Shown in pieces: positions 14,001-25,670 of a DNA stretch of 64,000 nucleotides. The stretch is from Halisarca cf. caerulea (taxonomy: Eukaryota > Porifera > Demospongiae > Chondrillida > Halisarcidae). The position numbers and the translations under genes are program-made. Under the pieces are notes generated by a model. It was not told the DNA's origin. It did not search any database and was given only the letters and a program-made list of their open reading frames with translations. The DNA lies in NCBI GenBank assembly GCA_963170055.1, contig CAUJGJ010000132.1:270001-334000 (forward strand). The letters run 5' to 3'. The first letter of the stretch is position 1. Each line of letters begins with the position of its first letter.

Positions 14001-16681
14001 ATTTTTCTCTGTAGTAACTTCTATGGGTAGTAATAGTACCAGCGAAATTTGTAAATCTGACAAGATCTATTCATAAGCAGCAATTTTGTATTCTGTGTGT
14101 TGTGCCAATACAAACTGATACATCCAATGTTTCAATATTTGTGTGTATCTCAATCTCGCACATATGTACATACATACAATATATGTACGTATACGTACGT
14201 ACGTATGTACAGTGAGACCCCACTTATCCGCACCTCAGATATCCAGTTTCCTCACCTTCTGCAGTAGTTTTTATTGGAATAAATCTGTAATACTCCTACT
14301 GCACACTATACTACTGTTCCTTTGTTTATCCAAGCAATTCCTTTGCTTTATCCAAAAATTCAACCAACACAGATGTGTGTGGATAAGTGAGGTCTGACTG
14401 TACAGGACAGTATGGATGTGTGTGGATATGTGAGGTCTGACTGTACAGGACTGGATGGATGTGTGGGGATAAGTGAGGTCTGACTGTACAGGACTGTATG
14501 GATGTGTGTGGATATGTGAGGTCTGACTGTACAGGACTGTATGGATGTGTGTGGATAAGTGAGGTCTGACTGTACAGGACTGTATGGATGTGTGTGGATA
14601 AGTGAGGTCTGACTGTACAGGACTGTATGGATGTGTGTGGATAAGTGAGGTCTGACTGTACAGGACTGTATGGATGTGTGTGGATAAGTGAGGTCTGACT
14701 GTACAGGACTGTATGGATGTGTGTGGATAAGTGAGGTCTGACTGTACAGGACTGTATGGATGTGTGTGGATATGTGAGGTCTGACTATACTGTGTGCACA
14801 CTGAAAGTTGTTATGACAGTGTGTGATCGACACCTATACTTTCAGGTACATGTGCAGAATGCCACGCTGGCTGGAGGGGTTGCCGTGGGAGCGGTTGCCG
14901 ACGCCGTCCTTTATCCATGGGGAGCAGTCCTGATTGGTTTGGGATCTGGACTGGTCAGTGTTCTTGGGTACAGATTCCTCTCGGTGAGTTCAGACACACC
15001 TCACACAGGCTAAAATGGAGTGTGGAGTTTAGGAATTTGGCGCATCTCATCCAGAATTGACTAAGTTTGGTCATGCTTTCCTCAGTATGTCTGGAGTACC
15101 TTCTTCATAAGAGTTGAGTATAATCCTATTATTGACCAACCCCCGTGTCAGGGAAGTTGCCTGGACCTCCACTGTGATGCTCACTATCCTCCTTTGGTCC
15201 TTTTTCTCTTGATGCAGACTGTACTGTCGACACATTAGTACTAGTGTCTGGGTATGTACGCATGTAATAGAACATGATTATAATGAGCGCTATATATCGG
15301 AAACAGCTACCTCCTCTGTTAACATCTATTATGTCTGTATGGTATTGCACAAGCACCTACATTGACCACAAGGGCCTGATGCGAGGCAGTCGAACGATCT
15401 TCATATGTTGTACTATTTTTTATATTCAGTGAAAGCAAAGTTTTTTCTATACTGAAATGTTGAAAAATGAGTTGTTTTTTGTTTCAATACAGTCAGAAGT
15501 TATCTTTTTGGTATGTATGCATGTGTTTGGCAACCTACCAAAAGCTTCAAATACTCATAGAATACAAGAAACCTAATAAGGACAAGGACACATCCAAAAT
15601 GCAGAAACATCCTTAAACAGGACACCATTCTCAGTCTGGGTGCCACTTACAGTAGCCTCTGGCTAAAGGTTCCCTCAGGTTAAAAAAGAATACCCTATGC
15701 CCTATACCCTATACCCTGTACCCTGTACCCTATACCCTATGCCCTATACCCTATACCCTTGTTCTGTCCTGTTTGACATCCCTCACATTGACATGTGCAC
15801 AGTTGAATCCTCTGAAATAGGGACAACTCCATCACAATACAATAAGTGCCAGCCCATCCACCTCTTGTGTACCTCTCTCCACACCACTCAATACACCTGT
15901 GAGTACCAACCCATCCACCTCTTGTCTCCCTCTCTCCACACCACTCTGTGCATCTTTGATGTAGTACCAGCCCATCCACATCTTTGTGTACCTCTGTCCA
16001 CACCACTCTTTACACCTGTGATGTAGTACCAGCCCATCCACCTCTTGTGTGGCTCTCTTCATCTCAGTAGGACTCCAACCCACACTTTAGGTTCTTGGGA
16101 CATTTTGATGTTTATGATCCAGTGCTGTGTGTGTGCTCAGCTCACACCCGACCTGCTCACTACCTACTGAGTACTCCTGGATAGTAAGCACTCCTCATTC
16201 TGTCCTCCTCCTCCTATACATACAGTACACAAAACTGTCCTGATAGTAAGTACCACTGGTAAGAAGTATTGATTTTGTCTTCCCTTTGGGGTACTTACTA
16301 CGCAAGTTCTACTGCATGCATGTATATCATGTGGCAGTTAAAACGTTAGAAAATGGTCCTGTAAATCATACCTTTACTGTTTCCAGTGTCTGTCCTTGTG
16401 TTTAGCCTTTCATGGAGCGGTACCTCTGGATCCAGGACACGTGTGGAGTCCACAACCTGCATGGGTTGCCTGGAGTGTACTCTGCGGTTGTTTCACTCTT
16501 TGTTGCTGCCACTGCTTCTCTTTTCAACTACGGTTCGGTCACCAGGTGTGTACAGAATGCATTGAGTACATGTCCGTACATACACACACACTAAAACCTG
16601 TGGAGCCATTATGGGCCTTCACAGTGTGGGTCTTGTGTGTGTGTGTGTGTGTGCGTGTGCGTGCGTGCATGTGTGTGTGTT

Positions 16682-16738
<57 letters not shown>

Positions 16739-19700
16739 ATGCGCACGTGTGCGTGTGTGTGCGTGCGTACGTGTGTGTGCGTGTGCGCACATGTGTGTGT
16801 GTGTGTGTGCACGCTTGCATGTACGTGTATGCACACGTGTGTGTGTATGTGTGTTTGGGGTGTTGGCTTCTGGTCCTCATTCTGTCCCTACCTTACACAC
16901 AGTTAACATAAACACATTCACTGACTAGTACTACTTCTCCTGTTTTACTAGTAGTAAAAAACTTGCAGTTGACAACACGTGCATACGTACGTACAGTAGA
17001 ATCTCTTCAATTAGTACCTTGATTATCCAGTAAAAAGTTCTAATTATCCGTAAGTTGTAATTAACCAACCACATATGTACTCCATACATTTGGAAAGGGT
17101 ACATTCATCATCAATGTTTGAATTAAGCCAGATAATCTAATTATCATGATTCTATTTATCGAGATTTTACTGTATATTGTGTACTCCTTTCAAGATGTTT
17201 CTGCAAATTTTCAAACTCTTTCCGTCTATTTCTTGCCACCTACAGTAGTTCCTTTAGACCGAGTAATAGAATAAGTAGCTATGTACTTACGTATATATGG
17301 CAATTGTTCACTTTTGCAGTTTGTGCATTTTACTTGACTTTTCTATTGTTCTGTACATACGTAGCTTGTCTGAAGTATACTCAAAGAGATTTGACTCAGG
17401 AATGAATGAAGTTCGAACGCCAGGTGTACAAGCAGGGTTTCAGATGGCCCTTCTTGGCTCCACTCTGGTCATCTCTATTGGTGGAGGACTGATAGCAGGT
17501 GAGCCTTTTACCTGTGTTTTCTGTGATGCGTACACCTTTGTGTTCCTTTTCCACCCATCTTTTGTACACATTTGCTTTGTACTACTATACTCGCTCTAAT
17601 TATCCGAACATTCTAATATCCCGAACAGTCTGCTTTTTGATTATTTTCCCTTTCTAATGGGTTGAACAGGCCAAATGCAAAACATTTCTTACCATTCTAT
17701 TTAGCCAAACAGTCATGTGCAGACAATAGTGATGCCTTGATTGAGATGGAAAAAATGGCTGGCCTCATACCATATCTTCGTCCAATCGACTGCGAGTTGA
17801 GCCTTCTTTGGCCTACTTGGTTTGTGCTTGGAAGGCGTAGAGCTCCTTTTTGATGGAATTGAAGTGGGGCTTCAACTAACATCAGAGCAAAGAGGATTCT
17901 TGACAGTGAAAGACAATATTGATGTCTGTTTGCTCTGCGATTCCAAGACCCTCCATTTTCCCAAATGAACCACGCAGTGGAATAAAATTTACATTCTGTT
18001 TATGCCGACTGACCCTTATTAGAATTATTTTTGATCATTCGGATAATTAGAATGAGTATGGTAGCTTGTACCCGTTTGTGGGTTGATCTTGAATTCAGCC
18101 AGATTTTGCACTGTACTTGTATTCACACGTACTTCTAAAGGCTGTGTGAGAATATGTACATAAATTTGAAGAATCTGCTCAATCTCTCAGGAGGAGGGAC
18201 ATGTTATGGGGGGGGGGGGGGGGGGGACGTTGCCTACTGCAAGCACATGTGTACAGAGGAATCTCATTGTAACGAATCCCAGGGGACACTGAGAATTTTC
18301 ACTGTATCCAAAATCCATTACAACCAGATAACCTCTCATAGTAGACCACCAACTGGGTCAGATGTATTTATTCACTATAGGCGGAAATTCGCTGAGAGAG
18401 TGTTCTTTATAACGAGTTTCCACTGTACGTAGCTAAAATCGAGAATTAGCAAAAGTTATATTCCGTATGTACAGTGTGCTATAAGAAGATGTGTATCTAT
18501 GTGTAGCATGGATTTATTGTCAGGCCTGGAGGAAGCTATACGAAAGTGGTGGGCATCCCAGCCTGGTTTATGCCTACAATATCCTACCATTTGTACTTGT
18601 AGTCAAACAAGCTCTAATTGACAATGTACTGTTGAGGTTTGGTATGAAAAGAGGTAGGACCATTGCCCTATCTGCCCCTGTGGTTCCCCTTGGCCTGGTT
18701 GTAGTGGTTCCGTGTGGACTTGTCTAGGATGGACTTTCCTTTAGCGTTTGCTGAACTCTTGTCCTGTCTCTTCCTCAGGGCTGATTGCCAGGACACTGGG
18801 CAATGTCTGCAAAGTCCACAAAGACGAGTTCTTTGATGATAAGCCATTCTGGGAGGTGAGATGTATGTAGATAAGTACATAAACATGTCCATACATATGC
18901 ATTGATCTTATAAGTGTATATACGTACAGTATATAGTTTCACATTTGTACAGTATGTACATGTATGTTACTGAATACATGTGTGTGTACGTATGTGTGAA
19001 CAAAATGCATGTACATTATATGGCTATTGATTAGTGTTACATTTGTAGATGCTTTGTAGTGTATGTGTGTTCACTGTGTTTGCTGTTCCAAGTGTGTAAA
19101 TATACTGTATAGCGGGAAACTTTGGCGAGGGTTTTAATTTGGCACTTTGGCGGATTTGTGGAAGAACGTCAAATTTAAAACTCATCAATATTATAATCAT
19201 TGAAGAATCTATTTTCTGGACACTTAGTTTCTGCATAATTCTCTCAGCTGCCATGTTTTAATGCATAAAATGGCTGCAGAGTAATGGTTGCGCTAAGAAT
19301 CATGGGACGAAACCTCTCTCAAATCATTGAGAATAACAATAGTTTATAGCATTTACATTCAGTTCGCCAAATTTAATTTTCGCCAATACCATCTAAAAAC
19401 GTAATACATAATGCTCGCCAAAGCTTCCAGCTATACGGTTATTTGTAGGATCTCCAACCCCACCTCTAAGTAGGAAGAACACGGTATCAAATTTCAGGGG
19501 TAGCAACACATCAATTTTGAGTACTACATGGTCTAGTATGGTGACCGTAGCTTAAAACATTGTGATTGCTTAGAATGTACACACACATACATTGAACAAT
19601 ACTATTATTATTGATTTGCGGGGATTTGAGAGGTTTAACTTGTACTATGTGAGCACGTGGATTCCTCCATGTAGTTAAATACTACACACAGTAGAACTCA

Positions 19701-20148
19701 CTTAGTATGTACCTGGTTTAGTACATACTCCTGGGTAGTAAGCACTCCTCATTCTGTCCCTGTGTATGCCTCATGTACATAAACCAACCCTGATAGTAAG
19801 TACCTGGTTTAGTACACACTCCTGGATAGTAACCACTCCTCATTCTGTCCCTGTGTATGCCTCATGTACATAAACCAATCCTGATAGTTAGTGCGTACCT
19901 CTGAGAAGATGTACTGCTTTTGTGCCCCCTTTGACGTGTGTACTAAGCAAGTTTCACTGTGTGTGACTCTGTCCTTCCTCTCACTCATTCAGCTTCCTGA
20001 CGATGCAGACAACTATTTGCCAGCAGAAGAGTCTACAGTGATGGTGACAGCAAACTCACCTGCTGTCAGAAGAGGGGATTTGGAGCTGGAGGCACGTAGT
20101 ATTAAGTCCCCTGTTCTTGAAACTCTAGAAGCAACTGCCAGAATCTAA
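5715..20148 (+). CDS. Rh-type ammonium/CO2 transporter (RHAG/RHBG/RHCG family), complete, 500 aa
   Basis: Nine exons: 5715-5916, 11545-11740, 12567-12862, 13767-13930, 14846-14983, 16406-16545, 17365-17498, 18779-18855, 19993-20148; total 1503 nt with all phases closing. Residues about 20-45 form the first membrane helix ([19 protein letters not shown]). The family's [16 protein letters not shown] follows, then the first pore histidine in [13 protein letters not shown], the signature [28 protein letters not shown], the second pore histidine in [27 protein letters not shown], and the acidic DDKPFWE before a cytoplasmic tail. Both channel histidines are kept, so a working NH3/NH4+ facilitator of the plasma membrane is likely, probably for ammonia excretion. 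The start is the ATG before MDTNDASSG, giving a usual-length N-terminus. Intron 1 is 5.6 kb and packed with MITEs. Subtype cannot be assigned. Confidence 0.93.
6234..6444. mobile_element. 211-bp MITE, GTAAAAGCAGG ends, copy A
   Basis: Left GTAAAAGCAGGTCATTTTGG and right CTGATCGAATCTGTTTTACC are imperfect inverted repeats. The internal TTTTCAGTCAGTAGATTGATT is shared with copy B at 25092-25298. No coding capacity. Lies in Rh intron 1. Confidence 0.8.
7748..7888. repeat. (GT)n/(GTGC)n microsatellite
   Basis: GT run passing into GTGC and GCAT units, in Rh intron 1. Confidence 0.93.
8163..8242. repeat. (TTG)n microsatellite
   Basis: Imperfect TTG triplets with TTTGTA interruptions, in Rh intron 1. 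Confidence 0.88.
8291..8382. mobile_element. 92-bp hairpin MITE
   Basis: Left arm AGTCTCAATCTCAGCTCAAC.. and right arm ..GGGCTGGGAATGAGACT pair over about 40 bp with about six mismatches around a 12-nt centre. It could form a long RNA stem if transcribed in the Rh intron. Confidence 0.82.
9244..9752. mobile_element. TIR element with TTTTCGCGGTACTAAA ends, about 510 bp
   Basis: Left GGAAATTTTCGCGGTACTAA and right TTAGTACCGCGAAAATTTCC are inverted repeats, and CGCGAAAA sub-repeats recur inside. No transposase frame. Edges are approximate. Confidence 0.75.
10685..10868. mobile_element. TAGTAAGTACT-family MITE
   Basis: Starts TACAGTCAAACC and ends CAAGTTCTGCTGTA, with internal GGATAGTAAGTAYT motifs. 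Related sequences occur near 12120-12285, 16165-16315, 19690-19960, 34499-34710, 39407-39583 and 41144-41350, making this the most repeated family in the window. Confidence 0.7.
10974..11061. repeat. (GT)n microsatellite
   Basis: GT run with one GC interruption, in Rh intron 1. Confidence 0.94.
13372..13551. mobile_element. 180-bp MITE, TACAGTAAAATCT ends, copy 1
   Basis: Ends TACAGTAAAATCT and AGATTTTACTATA (one mismatch). Internal GTTCTAATTATCCGTA and CATTCATCAATGTTTGAATT are shared with the copies at 16992-17174 and 20928-21112. TA at both ends fits a Tc1/mariner-type TA target duplication. Confidence 0.87.
14208..14791. mobile_element. MITE whose right end became a 43-bp array
   Basis: Left end TACAGTGAGACCCCACTTATCC matches the inverse of GGATAAGTGAGGTCTGACTG at about 14377-14398. 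The right-end sequence is then reiterated to 14791. Lies in Rh intron 4 just before exon 14846-14983. Confidence 0.82.
14390..14790. repeat. 43-bp minisatellite, about 9 copies
   Basis: Unit starts GTACAGGACTGTATGGATGT and includes GGATAAGTGAGGTCTGACT, the MITE right terminus. Open frames ([16 protein letters not shown] on minus) are array artefacts. Confidence 0.93.
15693..15765. repeat. (CCCTATA)n heptamer array, telomere-like
   Basis: About ten units of CCCTATA/CCCTGTA/CCCTATG. It resembles a degenerate telomere or subtelomere heptamer but is short and inside an intron. Confidence 0.8.
15848..16062. repeat. About 61-bp tandem repeat, 3.5 copies
   Basis: Unit begins CCAGCCCATCCACCTCTTGT and contains CTCTCCACACCACTC. 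Copies differ by several substitutions. Lies in Rh intron 5. Confidence 0.85.
16637..16855. repeat. Compound (GT)n/(GC)n microsatellite
   Basis: Alternating purine-pyrimidine run of about 220 bp with GTGCGT and GCGCAC segments, a good candidate for Z-DNA. Lies in Rh intron 6. Confidence 0.92.
16992..17174. mobile_element. 183-bp MITE, TACAGTAAAATCT ends, copy 2
   Basis: TACAGTAGAATCT...GAGATTTTACTGTA, colinear with the copy at 13372-13551. Lies in Rh intron 6. Confidence 0.87.
17583..18063. mobile_element. About 480-bp TIR element
   Basis: Left TACTATACTCGCTCTAATTA and right TAATTAGAATGAGTATGGTA are inverted repeats, continuing inward through TCCGAA. No transposase. Lies in Rh intron 7. Confidence 0.8.
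19108..19435. mobile_element. TIR element with TATAGCGGGAAACTTTGGCG end
   Basis: The right end CTCGCCAAAGCTTCCAGCTA pairs with the left end. Inside are GCCAAATT/AATTTGGC blocks. Lies in Rh intron 8. Confidence 0.78.
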
Positions 20149-21912
20149 CCCAGTTTTGCTGTAGGGCAGGTGTCATTCTTTTTTCACACAGGTTTTTGAC
20201 TAACCATGAGTAGGTTTAGTTTATAGCAATCATCTACTGATGTATTGTCTGGCATGTATTGTTCAAGGAATTGGTGAACATGCATTATCATAATATGTTG
20301 CAATATTTGTTCCTACTCTATCATTGCAACGATGATAGTGACATACAGTTACAACTAGTTCATGATACCTGTATGTATTTATGTATGTATATATGTATGT
20401 ATGTATGGTCGGCAATCCTCATACAGACATATTATTATATTTTGTATTGCTGTTCTGTGAGCTGTGGGTCTGGGCCAGCCCACAATACTGGTGTACAAGT
20501 GATATCAGTATAATAATATTATCCTTTTATCGATATCTTGTAACTTTGGTATTATTTGACAGCTGCAGGCGTTGCAAGTGGTATATGAGCCTAAAGGTTT
20601 ACGTAGATACAACCAAACAGTGCATGGACTGCATGGAGTATATTATATATATTATATAGTTATATAGCTGCATGCATGTGCACTATATTTATTATACATG
20701 CAGTGCACATGCACATATATATTGAAGGTCATGATTAGCTGCAGCTGTGCACACATGCAGGTGCTGCGCATGCATGAGCTAGAGGTCGACTATAATGAAT
20801 ATAACATGCCTCATACATGCTGCAGGATCCGGATCTAGATAATACGATATTATATTATATAGCTACATGACTGTCTAGCTATATGCATGCAGGTCAAATG
20901 TTAACGTATAATATGTATAGCTATATATACAGTAAAATCTCGATAATTAGAACCATGATAATTATAGAATATCTGGCTTAATTCAAACATTGATGAATGT
21001 ATGGTTCCTAAGGGAGTACATATGTGGCTGGTTAATTAGAACTTATATATTATGGATAATTAGAACTTTTTTACCAGAAAATCAAGGTTCTAATTAAAGA
21101 GATTTCACTGTAGTTGCATGATCAATATTATAGATATATCAACCACGATCGATTGCTGCATCTATATATAGGGAATTTGAGCAGTGACGTATGCTGCATT
21201 TGAATAATACCACTTGCATGTAGTGCGCATGTGCAAACACCACAATTGCATGTGATATTTTGATTGTACAGAATCTGATTATTATCCATTGTAAGAATTT
21301 AGCTATTAGTATAATAGAATCTTCTTGCATACATACTAAGATCTTCTTAATTCCTATCATTTAATTTGTCCATGCCATGCACCTATAATACCATGCAATG
21401 CATGCACTTGGACAAATGCATGTGTGTGTACACACGTACACACACAGTCATATGCATTCATATACGTACATCACATGCTCTATACTACAGGTACACACAC
21501 GTACATGCATACACACGTACACACATGCACACGCACGCGTGCACACAGAACGCTATACTTTTAACACATTAATTGTTCCAAGCTGTGTGTAGTGCAAGTA
21601 AAGCTTCAGAATCTATAATATACGTATATACACCTCACGATCTAATCCTGCATGATGATCTTATTCACTGTCTAACGGATAAATCAAATGGTACTATATA
21701 CAGTAAAGAAAGTCAACATGTGACATAGCATTGTTGTCTACTGGAAAGCTGCAACATGTCGGGTACAACACACTCCCCAGTGCAGTCACTGCCACGAATA
21801 CTGTACTTGCCACATGCACTCATTTTATAATACAAACGTAATAGCATAATACTATTGTAAGAAATTCTGTACACATGAAAAACTAGCCATTCAGGAAAGT
21901 GCATGTTTGAAA
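20149..21912. other. Intergenic between the convergent Rh and Rab genes
   Basis: Holds the Rh 3' UTR, a MITE at 20928-21112 and TGCATGCA/TATATA-rich DNA. No coding exon recognised. Confidence 0.6.
20928..21112. mobile_element. 185-bp MITE, TACAGTAAAATCT ends, copy 3 (reverse orientation)
   Basis: TACAGTAAAATCTC...GAGATTTCACTGTA. The body is the reverse complement of the copies at 13372 and 16992. Confidence 0.87.
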
Positions 21913-24900
21913 CTAAGCAGGAGGGACATCTTGTTCTATTCTTGACAGCACACTCTTTGCCAAAGTCTCAAACGCTTCATTAATGTTCTCTCCTGTCTTT
22001 GCGCTAACATACATCACATCTAAATCATACTGAATTGCAAACTTTTGACATTGTTGTTCTGTAACACAACGTTCTCCTTCCAAATCACATTTGTTGGCAA
22101 CTAACAGCACCTCAACTTTGTCAGATCCAAACTATTGGATAGTAGAACAACGTTTATGACACAAAATCAATTAAAATGTGTATGCTTTTTCAGCTTCCTC
22201 GCAAAAACATAAACAAACACAGCTCTAATAGCACTGACTAGGTAAACTTTATAAAATACACTACTCTCAGGTTTGGCCTGTTCATAATGTCGGCATTCCC
22301 TGTCCTGTCTGAGCTGTTAATTCCCATGCCCCCCCCCCCCCCCCCCCCCCTCTTCCCACCTGCCTTCCCACCTTCCTCCCCACCTGTCATGTACATTAAC
22401 ATCTGAGTTACCAACACCACATCGTCAGGTCAATACTTACTTTACATACATACAGAGCAGGTTGCTATATATATGTCTCTATCTCTTAATATACCCAGCA
22501 GCTGTTACTGCTGGATATGCTCAGAAGGAGCGTGCCTTGGGAGCGTCAGTGTGATCAGGTCACAAGGGGTATTACTAATATGCTGTATACTGGCAAACCA
22601 TTCTCATCCCCAAGGCATTGCTGAAAGATAGGATATAGTGACATCACATCTGGCCAGGCCTGCATGTGAAGGCATGTCACATGTACTGGGTTATCTACCA
22701 ATTTACCGCAAAGTACATATCGGACATATTATTACTAGCATAATAGCACACCTCCCACACTATAATTGACGGGAGGTACACCAGGAGTTTCTCAGCTCTG
22801 ACAAAGCTACCACCTACACATGCATTGCCACGTGCCAGAGTGATGTCACTGTCAAGCGAGGGTGGAGCATATACCCTGGCCTTCCACCAGGCTCAAGCAC
22901 ACAACTGGTACTGAGTGACAAGGAATGCGTTGAGCATTGCCCACCAGTGTCTAGCTGACAGGGGGCAGATAAGTCAGGGTCAGGCTATAGTAAAAGATAT
23001 TAACAGACATGCTGCAAACACATAGAGTGTGGTTGACAAGACTCGACATGATTTACGTACCTGCTTCACTTGCTCCATCCATTTTGACAGGTCTGAATAT
23101 GATTCTTCATTTGTTACATCAAGCACAATCATGACAGCCTAAAAGTCATGCAAACACACATAATATTGTGAAGTAGACAACTGTCCACATATACATAGAT
23201 CTCCTAACAGTTGCTCCACGATAGTATGCTGAAGTTATGGCTCTGAATTTTTCATCTCCTGCAGTGTCCCTGTGGGATGAGTACACCAGTGACATACAAT
23301 TGAGGTAGACTCAGATACTTCACTTTTCACACATGCAGAGTTTCTGTACGTTAGAATTATGGGCAGCAAAGCAAGCGATGCACTACTGTAACGTGGCTAG
23401 CACCTAGGTGGTTCACTCTACGACAGTCAGACTTCGAATCCACTCATAATTAGGCACCATGGAGCAGAGCACCAGCTCAAGCCGGGCTCCGACACCAACA
23501 ACATCACACAGACAACACCAAACTCGAACATGTGGTCCCTACTACTGTGTTCTATAACAACTACCTAGCCTATGTAACAATATAAAATTACATAAAGATA
23601 TACATACACGTGATCCTACTGTTTATAATTAATCTACGTACACTCAACACTTAAGTACGCACATGAAGACATCACTTTGTTACACTTCCAGTATACATTT
23701 CTAGTGCAGGCATAGCCAACCCAATCTCACTCACCTATAGGGGACTGACGTCACTGGGTGAGGTGCTCCCTGAGTGACACCAGTTCCCGAAAATGGCTGA
23801 ATGTGACTGGGTCGACTACACCAAACTAATACACTGCATCGTGCACAAGTCACCGTGGATACACATTTTCTTTGCTGACCATATTTGGAGTTTGACGGAC
23901 TTGCCATCGATGTTCATTGTCCTTATATTGAAGTCTATTCCTAGAAGAACAGTTTGAATAAAGGAAACTTTGACCATAAATACACCAGCCACGGCTTGAG
24001 TAAATTAGTATGGCCTGCTACGACTGTCCCATGTACGTACTTGGGGTACTTTCTATATTACGGACCGTCCGCGTGGGTGCGGACCGAGTGTGTGGACAGT
24101 TCCTAGACTGTGGACAGGTACTAGCATAGACCATAGACCCTCTATGCATAGCCCAGAGGTGTAGGGTTGAGTAGATATGCATAGACCCTAACTAGCTGGG
24201 CGTACGTAGCTGACGAATTCTCGTTTGGAGCCGAGCGAGATTAGTCTGACAGCTACGCCAGACTAGAACGAGATTGGGTCGGCCACACCAGACCTATTGC
24301 CAGAATAAATGGTTTGCAATTGCATGAGGGCAGCAATTCACTTAGAGATGGAGCTCGCACAGCTCTGCTGTTGAATTGAAACTGTTACTGTTGCTATTGT
24401 GCGTGAAATGCGCAGAAATCGATTTTAGCTGGTTCTTAAGCATTCACTAGCAAGCACTCACCATTCACCTAAAGATAAAACCAACTTTAGAGTTGGTTTT
24501 ATCTTTAGGTGAATGGTGGCCTTCAGAAATCTGTCTATGGTTCAAGGCTTCATAAGAGCTCATGCGCTGTTGAGCTGTTATGTTTTAGGCAAGTTAGGTA
24601 TACAAAAGTCTGCATTTTAGAGTGCTAATCATTGTTCCCATCTTTTGTATGGGTCCGCTTCCGCGTGGACAGTCCGCAAAATAGGACGTACCCGTGCCAG
24701 GGGGCGAGGAAGGGGACAGTTGTAGCAGGCCAGACTAGGCTTGATTAAAAATGAGCATAATTGATATATTATTTACTAGTTTCGAGCAGCCCGAACAGAG
24801 ATTTCACCTTCTCTATTCACATAGTTCCCAAATCAAGGAGGTAAAAACGCAGTCTTGGCTATGTACGCAATCTTGTTCAGGTAATAGGTAGTCGTGTGAC

Positions 24901-25436
24901 ATAGTATTTATAAGCCCAGTAAAGTGGCCAGCATTCACTGCCATTGGCTAAGTGGCCCCAACTCATATATAATCATATATAGACATTCTATAAACTACGT
25001 GACCGATGTAATTCAATTCATAGATTCCTATCAAGTTCAATTGTCAAGAAAAAAGACTGGAAGTAATCCACACCGTCACAAAGCCGGATAAGGTAAAAGC
25101 AGGAAATTTCGGGAAGCTGGTAATTCTGGAACGTTTCGCATACTTTTCAGTCAGTAGATTGATTGTGGTAAAAGGGACTACAGATACAGACTACAGCGAT
25201 ACCCTTTTCTTTAATTTCCTTCACCTATTCGGTCAACTGTTTGAAAAGTATACGAGATTCCCGGAAGTACCACCTTCCCGAAATTACCTGTATTTACCTT
25301 GAACAAACTCACCAATGGTGCAAACATATTCTGAAGGAAATAAGTCTTGGGAAAACTTGCTTATAATAGAAGATTTCCCAGACCGCGGTCCTCCGACCAG
25401 AAGAAATTTTAACAAGTAGTCGTACGCATCGGCCAT
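21913..25436 (-). CDS. Divergent Rab8/Rab10-like small GTPase lacking catalytic Gln and prenylation motif, 180 aa
   Basis: Five exons on the minus strand: 25436-25313, 23940-23880, 23269-23209, 23138-23061, 22131-21913; 543 nt with phases 1, 2, 0, 0. N-terminus MADAYDYLLKFLLVGG is Rab8/10/1-like. The P-loop GGPRSGKSS keeps GxxxxGKS but not the usual GDSGVGKT. Switch I is CTIGIDFNIRT (RabF1). Switch II reads WDTAGDEKF, where Rabs have WDTAGQERF, so the catalytic Gln is Asp. YYRGA, LDVTNEES, NKCD and VSAK (guanine binding) are intact. The protein stops at SRIEQDVPPA without the variable tail or CC/CXC prenylation site, about 25 residues short of Rab8. Expected role is vesicle traffic, but hydrolysis and membrane anchoring should both differ. 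An unseen downstream coding exon is possible. Confidence 0.88.
22333..22350. repeat. Poly(C) run
   Basis: Homopolymer of about 18-20 C in the Rab 3' flank, prone to length error. Similar G runs occur near 11329, 18211 and 50478. Confidence 0.8.
24459..24518. repeat. Perfect 28-bp stem hairpin in Rab intron 1
   Basis: CACCATTCACCTAAAGATAA.. pairs perfectly over 28 bp with ..TTATCTTTAGGTGAATGGTG around a 4-nt loop TTAG. It looks like a young foldback MITE or a small-RNA precursor. Confidence 0.9.
25092..25298. mobile_element. 207-bp MITE, GTAAAAGCAGG ends, copy B
   Basis: GGTAAAAGCAGGAAATTTCG at left pairs with CGAAATTACCTGTATTTACC at right. Shares TTTTCAGTCAGTAGATTGATT with copy A (6234-6444). 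Starts 15 bp inside Rab intron 1. Confidence 0.83.
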
Positions 25437-25670
25437 TTCTTGTCACGTGACTATCACCACAGATTTGGAAAACCTATATGGATCCCCTGGTCCAAACTTT
25501 TCGAAAAATTAATTTGGACTCCCAGGAATTTATTCTGTTTAAATACTGGCACCCCCTCAAACACTTTTGGATCCCCCAGAACAAATCCAATCTAAGTTTA
25601 ACCTTTAGTAAAGTAGTATGATGGTATAGTAACAGCGAAAAATAATTTGAGAAGTCAGTATAGGCTATAT

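Noticed and set aside
14271..14833. Minus-strand repeat proteins over the 43-bp array
   Set aside because: Array is intronic and derived from a MITE end; open in several frames.
18491..18727. 78-residue plus frame in Rh intron 7
   Set aside because: Not needed for the Rh chain, which joins 17498 to 18779 exactly; no family resemblance.
23385..23470. tRNA-like TGGCTAGCACCTAGGTGG...TTCGAATCC in a Rab intron
   Set aside because: B box is weak (ACTTCGAATCC) and no acceptor stem closes; not enough for a tRNA or SINE call.
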